64,000 nt of DNA from Ruminococcus sp. (lineage in GTDB: Bacteria > Bacillota > Clostridia > Oscillospirales > Ruminococcaceae), in assembly GCF_017464355.1 (NCBI RefSeq), contig NZ_JAFUAG010000005.1, positions 1-64,000 on the forward strand, read 5' to 3'. A model generated the notes under the pieces. It made no database searches and was not told where the DNA came from. It saw only the letters and a list, made by a program, of their open reading frames with translations. Position numbers and translations under genes: made by a program. Shown one piece after another: positions 7,372-14,203 of this stretch (position 1 is the stretch's first letter; every line of letters begins with the position of its first letter).

Positions 7372-8832
7372 TTGAACGAACCTAACCAGTGGGCGCGACC
7401 CACACCCCTACGTCCCGACGGGACAAACCTCCTGCCATTCCCTGTGAACGCACTTCCACCTATTATAGGTGACATGGCAGATGCGATAGCGACCACCACC
7501 TCAACAGACGTTGCAATGGCAGGCACATCTATCCTCTCGGCAGTGAGCTACTGCTTCTCAGGCATTTACAGAATGTCCGCCAAGCGTGACCACACCGAGC
7601 CACTCGTGCTGTACTCACTCACTGTTGCAGAGCCGAGTTTTAAGAAATCGCCTGTTATTTCTTTGGTGAAACGTCCCTATACAACATTTGCCCATGACTG
7701 GAACGAAAGCAATAAACAGGATATTTTCAAGTCGCAGGCTGAACGCAAGCTGTTAGTCGGCAAGCTCGAAGCCATTGAAAAGAAAGACGATGTGACCGCC
7801 GCGGAGATTGCCAAGCTGCAAACAGACCTCAGCAACATTCCGCCGAGCAACTTCCGCAGAGTAGCGGTGGACGATATAACCCCCGAGTCGCTGGTACGTC
7901 TGCTTGAAGAAAACAACACCTTGCTGATGATCTCGGACGAAGCTGGAATGCTCGGAAATTTCAGCGGACGGTACAGCAATAATCTCCCTAACATTGATCT
8001 GTTGTTGAAGTGTTGGAACGGCGAAACGTTCATCAGCGACCGAGCAACGAGGGCGAGCATTGTGCTGAAAAAGCCGTACATGAGTGTTTGCCTTGCCTGT
8101 CAGCCCTATGTGTTCGACAGCATGATAAACAACACGGCTTTTCGTGGCAGCGGACTTATCGCACGTTTTTTGTACTGCTTTCCGAAAAGCAATATCGGCA
8201 CAAGAAAGTATGACACGCAGGCTGTTCCCGAAGCGGTCATCAAAAACTACAAAAATCTGACATACAAGCTGTTGCAAGATAAGTTCACCTATCACAGCGA
8301 TATGGAGAAGTATCTCCATTTCGACGGCAAGGCTTACGGCGAGTTTGTTGACTACTATAACAACTACATAGAACCTCAACTTGTCACGGACATGGCTTTC
8401 TGCAAGGACTGGGGCGGTAAATATCACGGGCTTATCCTGCGTTTATGCGGTATCATTCATTGTATCAAGTGTGCGCTGAATGGTGTGGATCCAGTGGAGT
8501 GCCGTGTTACGCTTGACACGTTCTGCAACGCTATCGAGATCGGCGAGTATTTCCGTGAGCAGGCCATCTTTGCATACAGCTTAGGTGACACTGATCTCGC
8601 AACTGTCAAGGCTGAACGTGTGCTGAACAAGATACGCTCCAAGCACATTACGAACATCAGGCAAAATGATCTGCACCACCTTTGCAGATGCACTTTGTTC
8701 AAGAACGCTCAGGACTTCAACGAAACGATAGATATGCTGGAAGAATACGGCTATCTTCGCCGTTTTACAAGCAAGGGGTCTAACAGCAAAATGATCACAG
8801 ATATTGTGATCAATCCGTACTGTTTCAATTGA
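7372..8832 (+). CDS. DUF3987 (YfjI-like) mobile-element protein
   Basis: A 486-residue protein of the DUF3987 group, found beside primases, relaxases and integrases in phages and integrative elements; a role in element replication is suspected but unproven. Visible blocks are MAGTSILSAVSYCFSGIYRM, a KSPVISLV segment, the acidic LLMISDEAGML and FRGSGLIARFLYCFP, typical of the family. It starts with TTG, which follows AGAAAGGAAA. It is the first rightward gene of the module that continues with the excisionase-like protein and relaxase. Confidence 0.75.
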   Translation: MNEPNQWARPTPLRPDGTNLLPFPVNALPPIIGDMADAIATTTSTDVAMAGTSILSAVSYCFSGIYRMSAKRDHTEPLVLYSLTVAEPSFKKSPVISLVKRPYTTFAHDWNESNKQDIFKSQAERKLLVGKLEAIEKKDDVTAAEIAKLQTDLSNIPPSNFRRVAVDDITPESLVRLLEENNTLLMISDEAGMLGNFSGRYSNNLPNIDLLLKCWNGETFISDRATRASIVLKKPYMSVCLACQPYVFDSMINNTAFRGSGLIARFLYCFPKSNIGTRKYDTQAVPEAVIKNYKNLTYKLLQDKFTYHSDMEKYLHFDGKAYGEFVDYYNNYIEPQLVTDMAFCKDWGGKYHGLILRLCGIIHCIKCALNGVDPVECRVTLDTFCNAIEIGEYFREQAIFAYSLGDTDLATVKAERVLNKIRSKHITNIRQNDLHHLCRCTLFKNAQDFNETIDMLEEYGYLRRFTSKGSNSKMITDIVINPYCFN

Positions 8833-8843
8833 GGGAATCTGTC

Positions 8844-8885
8844 TTTTGCACCTTTTGGGCTTTTTGAGATGCAAAAGGTGCAAAA
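8844..8885. other. 13-bp stem-loop between DUF3987 and the excisionase-like gene
   Basis: TTTTGCACCTTTT (8844-8856) pairs perfectly with AAAAGGTGCAAAA (8873-8885) over a 16-base loop. No T-run follows on either strand, so it may be an attenuating or processing hairpin rather than a full terminator. Confidence 0.5.
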
Positions 8886-8931
8886 ATCCCAAAATCCATA
8901 AAATAAAACTTAGAAAGAGAGATGTTTTATT

Positions 8932-9228
8932 ATGACTACTACACAGAAGAAAGAGATCTTAGACAACATTCTGGAGCTGCTTATCCAGCTCACCGAGGAC
9001 GGAGACGGCTCCGCTCCGCAGACTACAACCGTACCGACTTCAAACAAGGTCGAGATGCTGACAATCAAGGAGAGTGCTGCACTCATCAGCGGACTTTCCG
9101 AACACACTGTCCGCCAGCTTGTGAAGCAGGGCAAGGTGAATTCTGTCCGCACAGGTGAAGGCAGGAACGGAAAGATTCTTGTGAACAAGGCTGACCTGAT
9201 CAACTACTTCAACGGAAAGAAAGTGTGA
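8932..9228 (+). CDS. Excisionase-like helix-turn-helix protein
   Basis: A 98-residue protein. Residues about 42-95 match the HTH_17/Xis fold (MLTIKESAALISGLSEHTVRQLVKQGKV, then VNKADLINYF). Such proteins bind the attachment site and steer integrase toward excision. It lies between the DUF3987 gene and the relaxase, on the strand of the integrase 2 kb downstream. The N-terminal 40 residues are acidic and Thr-rich with no known domain. AGAAAGAGAG precedes the ATG. Some HTH_17 proteins are regulators, so excisionase is the likely but not the only reading. Confidence 0.7.
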   Translation: MTTTQKKEILDNILELLIQLTEDGDGSAPQTTTVPTSNKVEMLTIKESAALISGLSEHTVRQLVKQGKVNSVRTGEGRNGKILVNKADLINYFNGKKV

Positions 9229-9231
9229 GAT

Positions 9232-9414
9232 ATGGTCGATATGGAAAAGGTAAAAGTGCTGACTTCTCTGCTTGAAGAAAGAAGCGGACTTGATGTGCGT
9301 AAAGCATTGGCTCGCCACTACGAATATATGACGAATGAGGAAGCCGAGAATTATGATGCCGAGCTGGAATATCTTCTCAATTATCTCTATATTGAAGTAG
9401 AGCTTCCGTTCTGA
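9232..9414 (+). CDS. Small hypothetical protein of the integrative element
   Basis: A 60-residue acidic helical protein (KVLTSLLEERSGLDVRKALARHYEYM). It starts 3 bp after the excisionase-like stop codon, so it is probably translationally coupled. I recognise no family. An alternative start is the ATG at 9241. The hairpin train begins about 100 bp further on. Confidence 0.5.
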   Translation: MVDMEKVKVLTSLLEERSGLDVRKALARHYEYMTNEEAENYDAELEYLLNYLYIEVELPF

Positions 9415-9510
9415 AAATGTCAATAACCTTTGCTCATTTTTGAGTGAAGGCTAAGTGGCGATTTTCAAAAATTGTAATGCGGATTTTTGCATTACTGTGT
9501 CCACATTTAT

Positions 9511-9737
9511 GGCTGCTCCGTCAGCCTTTCTGCCCCGCAGGGCGCAAATGATACTTCTGATAGACGGTCACTCGGCTGTCGGAAGTGTCTTTGCGTTACT
9601 CTTGCCAAGAGTAACAGAAGCAAATTCGGCTTGCGCCGAATTTTTCGGTGCTCCGCACCGTTTGCCTGCTGTGCAGGCTCGAATATATATGCCGCTCCGT
9701 CGGCAGTTGGCGAATAGCCTTTTACCGCTGTGCGGTA
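9511..9737. repeat. Train of hairpins before the relaxase gene, candidate oriT
   Basis: Nine consecutive stem-loops fill 227 bp: 9511-9526 (loop CTCCGT), 9530-9540, 9543-9595 (14-bp stem with a bulge), 9595-9615 (9-bp stem), 9622-9643 (9-bp stem, loop TTGC), 9646-9660 (loop TCC), 9664-9678 (loop TGT), 9690-9705 (loop CTCCGT) and 9723-9737 (loop TGT). Loop sequences recur while stems differ. Open frames here carry no recognisable protein. The position directly upstream of a MobV relaxase gene suggests a transfer origin or a structured RNA. Confidence 0.6.
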
Positions 9738-11133
9738 TCAAAACTTAGGAGATGATATTATCGTAAAAAGAACTCTGAGCGGCTGTATCGGTAAGGGTGA
9801 TCTCAACCACAACAACCGCTCTATCATCACGTCGTACGTAGATAAAGTAAAAATCGACGATGTCATCATGATCTGCCAGCGTTCATTGAAACAATTCTAC
9901 CATGAACTTTTCGATGAAGCGTTGGAAGAATTCAATGCAAAACAGACAAGGCGTGACAGGAAAATTCCAAACTATCAGGAGCATATCCGCCACAGCCGAC
10001 AGGAGAAAGAATTCTATGAAGTTCTGTTCCAAGTCGGCAACCGTGATGATACGGGGATAGACTCCGAAATGTGCAAAGAAGCGGCTGCTGTTCTGGAAGA
10101 ATATGCACGTAGCTTTGAGGAGAGAAATCCCCATTTAAAATTGTTCAATGCTGTGATCCATTTAGACGAAAGCACTCCGCACTTGCACCTTGACTTCGTG
10201 CCTGTGACCGATGAGAAAAGAAATAACGGTTTGCGTGTCCGCAATTCTCTCACAGGTGCATTACGGCAGCAGGGCTGTGCAGGAAAAGGTATCGGCAGAA
10301 CGATCACTATCGACTGGCTTGAACAGGAGAAAGCTCACATCGGACAGCTTATGCTTGAACACGGTATCGAATGGGTGAAGCTCGAAGAAACAAAAGAGGG
10401 CTTGCCGCTCAAAGACTTCAAGCTCAAAAAACGTCAGGAAGAACTTGATGCTGCCGATAAGTTGATAGGTATGAAGTTATCGGAACTCAGCTCCGTCGAG
10501 GATAAGGTCAGGTCGGCTGAAAGCACTCTTGCAGAAAAGAAACAGGATATATCCGAAAATGAGGAAAAATTATCTTCGGTGACGGCGGAGACAGCAAAGG
10601 CAGATGCCGAACTGTCACAAAAGGTCGAGCAGGTCAACAAGGTCTTGACGTATCTTCCCGATACTGAGAAAAACTTAGATGCGGAGCACGAATATCTTGT
10701 GGCTGTATCGGAACTCCGCAAACTGTTGAAAAGCGGAATGTCTATTCTCAAAAATAAGGATTCTATACTCAGCTGGATAGATACTTTGGAAAGCCTAACG
10801 AAAAAGGCAATGGACAAGAGGGACAAAGCTGATCTCACCATATACAGCCTGCATAAGCGTGGTGATGAGTTTATCGCCGAGCGTGATGATGCTCGTGAAA
10901 AGCTGAAAGAAGTTAGGTCGGAAAAATCACTGCTTTCTTCCGAGTTACAATCGGTCAAGTCTGAAAACAGGAAATACAGCGAGGTCTATGCTATGCTTGA
11001 AAGGATAGCGCCCTCTGTTCTTGAACGAGCAAAGGCATTGGTGCAGGAAGAAAAAGCACAGCGGCAGAGAGAACAACAGAGACAAGCGGAATATCAGCCC
11101 ACTAAAAAGAAAAAATCGTGGGGACTGGAATAA
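9730..11133 (+). CDS. MobV/Pre-family relaxase (plasmid mobilization protein)
   Basis: About 460 residues. The N-terminal domain nicks oriT during conjugal mobilization; the signature HLDESTPHLHLDFVPV carries the metal-binding histidines of MobV. RTLSGCIGKGDLNHNNR near the start is typical of these proteins. From about residue 220 the protein is a long coiled coil (KLKKRQEELDAADKL onward), ending in a basic tail. The coordinates use GTG at 9730, which lies inside a hairpin without a ribosome site. AGGAG at 9747-9751 points instead to ATT at 9757 or ATC at 9760, giving a start just before VKRTLSG. It is followed by the integrase. Confidence 0.85.
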   Translation: MRYQNLGDDIIVKRTLSGCIGKGDLNHNNRSIITSYVDKVKIDDVIMICQRSLKQFYHELFDEALEEFNAKQTRRDRKIPNYQEHIRHSRQEKEFYEVLFQVGNRDDTGIDSEMCKEAAAVLEEYARSFEERNPHLKLFNAVIHLDESTPHLHLDFVPVTDEKRNNGLRVRNSLTGALRQQGCAGKGIGRTITIDWLEQEKAHIGQLMLEHGIEWVKLEETKEGLPLKDFKLKKRQEELDAADKLIGMKLSELSSVEDKVRSAESTLAEKKQDISENEEKLSSVTAETAKADAELSQKVEQVNKVLTYLPDTEKNLDAEHEYLVAVSELRKLLKSGMSILKNKDSILSWIDTLESLTKKAMDKRDKADLTIYSLHKRGDEFIAERDDAREKLKEVRSEKSLLSSELQSVKSENRKYSEVYAMLERIAPSVLERAKALVQEEKAQRQREQQRQAEYQPTKKKKSWGLE

Positions 11134-11158
11134 TACAAGACAGAACAAAAGAGGACAT

Positions 11159-11249
11159 TTTATGACATACCCGAAAAAAGTACGTCAAAGCACTTGACAA
11201 CGTCGATTTATTGCGCTAAGATAATAGATGTACAAGGGTATGTCATAAA
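11159..11249 (+). promoter_or_regulatory. Integrase promoter inside a 14-bp inverted repeat
   Basis: TTGACA (11194-11199), 17 bp, TAAGAT (11217-11222) form a good promoter. GTCAA-N5-TTGAC (11184-11198) overlaps its -35. TTTATGACATACCC (11159-11172) and its exact complement at 11236-11249 enclose the promoter. The right copy ends just before the AGGAGG of the integrase gene. Confidence 0.65.
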
Positions 11250-11264
11250 TATAGGAGGTAATTT

Positions 11265-12446
11265 ATGGCAACCATAAAGAAGCGTGGCAACAGCTATCTT
11301 ATCAGAGTGAGCTGTGGCTACGATATAAACGGCAATCACAAGGAGCAGTCCATGACTTGGAAGCCCGATGAGGGTATGACACAGCGACAGATCGAGAAGG
11401 AGCTGAACCGTCAGGCGGTGATGTTCGAGGAATCTGTCAATCACGGTTTCAAGACTTCGGCTATCAAGTTTCAGGAGCTTGCGGAGGAGTGGTTTGAGAA
11501 TTACGCTAAGAATGTCCTCAGAAGCACTACATACGAGCGTATGCTCCAGCTCACGCACCGTGTCTATCCTGCTATCGGTCACTTGCGTATCGACAAGATC
11601 ACAGCAAGGCACTTGCAGGGCTTTGTGAACTCTCTCGCTAAGGAGGGAGCGAACGAAAAGACAGGCAAGCCCCTCGCACCGAAAACGATACGTCATAACC
11701 TGAGCTTCATCTCGGACGTGTTCAGCTATGCGGTGAGGATGGACTTGGTATCTGACAACCCTTGCAAAAAAGTGACGATACCGAAAGGCGAGGTCAACGA
11801 GAAGCCTATCTACTCTCAGGAGGAAATCGCACAGCTCCTCACGGCGATAAACGGCGAGGACACGAAATACAGAGCTTTCTTCTTTCTGATAGCGTACAGC
11901 GGTTTCCGCAGGAGCGAAATGCTCGGCCTTGAATGGAAGGACATCGACTTCGAGAACAATATCATCAGTATCAAGAGAACGAGCAATTATACAGCAGAGC
12001 GTGGCATCTACACGGACACCACAAAGACCAAACGCTCGAAACGTGTGCTGAAAATCTCGCCGTACATCATGGGCATTCTCAAAGAGCTGAAAGACGAGCA
12101 GAATGAGGAAGCACTCCGTCTGGGTGACAAGTGGGTGGAGAGCGACAGGCTGTTCGTCAAGTGGAATGGCGAACCCATGAACAATCAGACTCCCTATGGG
12201 TGGTTGAAAGAGTTCTGCGAGAAGAATGATATGCCTTTCTACGGCATTCACAGTTTCCGTCACTTCGCAGCTTCTGCCCTGATCTCGGCAGGACTTGATG
12301 TTGTCACAGTATCGGGAGCATTAGGGCATTGCAATTCAGGAACGACTTTGAACGTCTATTCCCATATGTTCCAGACCGCACAGGCGAGAGTGGCTCAGGC
12401 TATGGACGGAGCATTCAGCTTTCTTCCGCAGGATAGCACAAGTTAA
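11265..12446 (+). CDS. int: Tyrosine recombinase/integrase (Tn916 Int type)
   Basis: A 393-residue integrase. It has an N-terminal arm-binding domain (MATIKKRGNSYLIRVSCGYD), a SAM-like core-binding domain (about 65-170) and a catalytic domain with R215 (GFRRSEMLGLEW), H329 and R332 (HSFRHFAAS) and the nucleophile Y365 (TLNVYSHMF). It recombines the element with its chromosomal site. The gene ends 116 bp before the 3' end of tRNA-Glu, the usual geometry for an integrase that uses a tRNA end. AGGAGG lies eight bases before the ATG. All catalytic residues are present, so it may be active. Confidence 0.93.
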   Translation: MATIKKRGNSYLIRVSCGYDINGNHKEQSMTWKPDEGMTQRQIEKELNRQAVMFEESVNHGFKTSAIKFQELAEEWFENYAKNVLRSTTYERMLQLTHRVYPAIGHLRIDKITARHLQGFVNSLAKEGANEKTGKPLAPKTIRHNLSFISDVFSYAVRMDLVSDNPCKKVTIPKGEVNEKPIYSQEEIAQLLTAINGEDTKYRAFFFLIAYSGFRRSEMLGLEWKDIDFENNIISIKRTSNYTAERGIYTDTTKTKRSKRVLKISPYIMGILKELKDEQNEEALRLGDKWVESDRLFVKWNGEPMNNQTPYGWLKEFCEKNDMPFYGIHSFRHFAASALISAGLDVVTVSGALGHCNSGTTLNVYSHMFQTAQARVAQAMDGAFSFLPQDSTS

Positions 12447-12452
12447 AACAAA

Positions 12453-12495
12453 GCTGTCCACTACAAAATCGCAATAGCGGACAAGTAGCGGACAA
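12453..12495. repeat. Short repeats at the element end, possible integrase arm sites
   Basis: TAGCGGACAA occurs at 12475-12484 and 12486-12495, a pitch of 11 bp. CTGTCCACTA at 12454-12463 is an inverted 8/10 match. Repeats of this kind near the end of an integrase gene can be arm-type sites. Confidence 0.4.
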
Positions 12496-12521
12496 ACCCT
12501 ATTTTCAGTATAAAAGAAAAA

Positions 12522-12553
12522 CTCGGAAACGGCGATATTACGCCGTTTCCGAG
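12522..12553 (-). terminator. Terminator of the tRNA operon
   Basis: A perfect 13-bp stem (12522-12534 with 12541-12553) and a 6-base loop, followed on the minus strand by TTTTTCTTTT. It sits 10 bp past the tRNA-Glu 3' end. Confidence 0.85.
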
Positions 12554-12562
12554 AATGTTGAT

Positions 12563-12637
12563 TGGTGACCCGTACGGGAATTGAACCCATGATTACGCCG
12601 TGAAAGGGCGTCGTCTTAACCTCTTGACCAACGGGCC
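12563..12637 (-). tRNA. tRNA-Glu (UUC anticodon)
   Basis: A 75-base cloverleaf with an encoded CCA. The acceptor is GGCCCGT/ACGGGTC with one G-U pair, the anticodon loop is CTTTCAC giving UUC, and the T loop is TTCAATT. It is the second gene of a two-tRNA operon. Its 3' end faces the integrase, making it the likely insertion target. Confidence 0.95.
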
Positions 12638-12642
12638 ATAAA

Positions 12643-12753
12643 TTACGGGAGATAAAATTGGTGGCGGTAACTGGATTTGAACCGGTGACACCCTGGGTAT
12701 GAACCAAGTGCTCTAGCCAACTGAGCTATACCGCCGTTTATTATCTCCCGTAA
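12643..12753 (-). repeat. 13-bp inverted repeat enclosing tRNA-Met
   Basis: TTACGGGAGATAA (12643-12655) and TTATCTCCCGTAA (12741-12753) are exact complements lying 3 and 5 bases from the two ends of tRNA-Met. In the transcript they would form a helix that closes the tRNA in a loop, like rRNA processing stems. Confidence 0.7.
12659..12735 (-). tRNA. tRNA-Met (CAU anticodon)
   Basis: A 77-base cloverleaf with encoded CCA. The acceptor is GGCGGTA/TACCGCC and the anticodon loop TTCATAC. The normal G1-C72 pair argues against an initiator tRNA; elongator Met is likely, and a lysidine-modified Ile tRNA cannot be excluded. It is the first gene of the operon, 21 bases before tRNA-Glu. Confidence 0.93.
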
Positions 12754-12763
12754 CGACTTAATT

Positions 12764-12792
12764 ATTATACACCATTTCGCCGTGTTTGTCAA
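12764..12792 (-). promoter_or_regulatory. Consensus promoter of the tRNA operon
   Basis: On the minus strand TTGACA (12787-12792) and TATAAT (12764-12769) are both perfect, with a 17-bp spacer, as expected for a stable-RNA promoter. Confidence 0.9.
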
Positions 12793-13135
12793 GGGGTTTT
12801 TGCAGATTTTTTTATTTTGTCGTCATAGACTATTTTCGCCGTTTCTTGTTGAAGATTTTTATAATATTTGATAATTGGTCAATATTTATCATGGCGGACC
12901 CGACAGCGGTTCGGCGGGAGTTTGCGGGGTGTTTGGCGGGAGCAAGCCCTTGCCCTACCATTTTTGGGCAAGACGATTATTATAACGGGAAGTCGCCTGT
13001 GCGTTTTGCGGGGGCTAATTCTGTTGTTTGACAGGCGGGAGTTTGTAGGCGTTCGGCTGGGCAATTCTATATTATTGGTACAAATACTTCGGCAGGCAAT
13101 GCAACATGGAGTTGCGCAATTGCTAATATTGTTGC
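12793..13135. other. Intergenic region without a gene
   Basis: Between the tRNA promoter and the next promoter I see no coding frame with a ribosome site or a recognisable product. It holds a 7-bp hairpin (CTTGCCC at 12949 with GGGCAAG at 12966) and three copies of GGCGGGAG near 12913, 12936 and 13033 of unknown meaning. Confidence 0.5.
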
Positions 13136-13164
13136 TTGACAAAAAGTCTTGTATCATGTATAAT
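13136..13164 (+). promoter_or_regulatory. Consensus promoter of the TerB-like gene
   Basis: TTGACA (13136-13141), a 17-bp spacer and TATAAT (13159-13164), about 105 bp before the start codon. Confidence 0.85.
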
Positions 13165-13270
13165 TAAGTTACATTAAGAAAACATACTTCGGGACGGGGT
13201 AGTTTGTCTGCGGAAGTATGAAGATATGAAATAAAAAAATATATCGGACTGACCGGAAAGGACGTTTAAC

Positions 13271-13735
13271 ATGACCGACCTTGATAATCTCACCAAAAAT
13301 TTTAAAGTGAAGTTTGAACGGTTTAAAGAAGACTGCGACAGGAGGCAGAAAGTCAGCCTGCTTGACAAGTACAATGACGGTTCGCTCAGGGGATTTTACG
13401 GATATGATCTTTCCACTGTGGCGCTGCGCCTTATTGCGGCTGACGGTGTGATAAATGTGAACGAGGTAAAGTATTACAACGAACTTTTTGATTTTGAATA
13501 CACTTCTCAGGAGCTGCTGGAGCTTTACCGCGGCTGCAGCGACATGGTGCTGGGGGAATATTTTGAGAATGACTTCAAGGACGCTTATGTCCGTCTGCGG
13601 GGCATAGACCCGGGGCTTGCCATTGATTACAAGGAGCTGCTGGGCTATATGTGCGACATCATCATCGCCAGTGACGGTGAGGTGACCGACGACGAGGTAG
13701 AGGAAGTCAACAAGCTGAAGTCCCTTTGCAGATGA
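13271..13735 (+). CDS. TerB-like domain protein
   Basis: A 154-residue soluble protein. Two related acidic helical halves carry the TerB pattern: ALRLIAADGVINVNEVKYYNELF near 55-75 and MCDIIIASDGEVTDDEVEEVNKL at the end. TerB-like domains bind metal through such acidic loops and occur in tellurite-resistance and stress proteins. No other ter gene is near. It stands alone with its own promoter and terminator. AGGA lies before the ATG. The function in this organism cannot be told. Confidence 0.65.
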   Translation: MTDLDNLTKNFKVKFERFKEDCDRRQKVSLLDKYNDGSLRGFYGYDLSTVALRLIAADGVINVNEVKYYNELFDFEYTSQELLELYRGCSDMVLGEYFENDFKDAYVRLRGIDPGLAIDYKELLGYMCDIIIASDGEVTDDEVEEVNKLKSLCR

Positions 13736-13744
13736 TATGAAGAC

Positions 13745-13782
13745 AAAGCCATGGTGCTGCTTGAGCGCCATGGCTTTTTTGT
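13745..13782 (+). terminator. Terminator of the TerB-like gene
   Basis: AAAGCCATGG pairs with CCATGGCTTT over a 13-base loop, followed by T residues. Confidence 0.85.
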
Positions 13783-13802
13783 TTTTTTGGAAAAATACGG
13801 CA

Positions 13803-13833
13803 AAAAAGAACTGTCCGTGCAGGGCAGTTCTTT
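13803..13833 (-). terminator. Terminator of the small membrane protein gene
   Basis: AAGAACTG (13806-13813) pairs with CAGTTCTT (13825-13832), and TTTTTTG follows on the minus strand. Confidence 0.75.
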
Positions 13834-13840
13834 CAAAGCT

Positions 13841-14143
13841 TTATTTCAGTTTATCGCCGAAGTACATAAGTGTCACGGCCATGCCGTTGATGATACCGAT
13901 GACCAGTCCGCAGACCACATAGAACACTGCTATGGGGATATGGAGCAGCACGGATATGAGACCGAAGGCCACTATGAACAGCAGCGGTGCAACAATCTGG
14001 GTAAGGAATTTTCTGCCCATGAGCACGGGAAGCTTGTCAGCCAGCGCCAGTGTTTTGCTGCCGTCGGGGTCATAGAGCCTGTACACTATCTGCATCACCC
14101 CCATAGGTATACCTATGAGCAAGATAAGTGCGATAACGTTCAT
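13841..14143 (-). CDS. Small membrane protein, unknown function
   Basis: A 100-residue protein with an N-terminal membrane helix (IALILLIGIPMGVMQIVY) and two more after residue 50 (IVAPLLFIVAFGLISVLL and IAVFYVVCGLVIGIINGMAVTLM). The 30 residues between are polar. I recognise no family. It follows the serine operon on the same strand but is separated from it by a terminator. GAGGAATATCA precedes the ATG. Confidence 0.65.
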   Translation of the reverse strand: MNVIALILLIGIPMGVMQIVYRLYDPDGSKTLALADKLPVLMGRKFLTQIVAPLLFIVAFGLISVLLHIPIAVFYVVCGLVIGIINGMAVTLMYFGDKLK

Positions 14144-14166
14144 TGATATTCCTCCTCAGAAAAAAT

Positions 14167-14192
14167 AAAGGGCGGCAGAACACCGCCCTTTT
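14167..14192 (-). terminator. Terminator of the ser operon
   Basis: AAAGGGCGG (14167-14175) pairs with CCGCCCTTT (14183-14191), and TATTTTTTC follows on the minus strand. Confidence 0.85.
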
Positions 14193-14203
14193 GTCGTTAA
14201 CTA

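Noticed and set aside
9511-9737. CRISPR array
   Set aside because: The repeated units are hairpins with different stems and no constant repeat or regular spacer length.
9455-9748. Open frames of 97 and 76 codons in the hairpin region
   Set aside because: No ribosome sites; the sequence is explained by back-to-back stems, and the frames hold no recognisable protein.
11208-12263. A 351-codon minus-strand frame
   Set aside because: It is the shadow of the integrase gene and shows no protein family.
12912-13044. Three GGCGGGAG motifs
   Set aside because: Eight-base G-rich matches without regular spacing are too weak to claim a repeat family.
12786-13167. Small frames between the tRNA operon and the TerB-like gene
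   Set aside because: They overlap promoters and lack ribosome sites or recognisable products.
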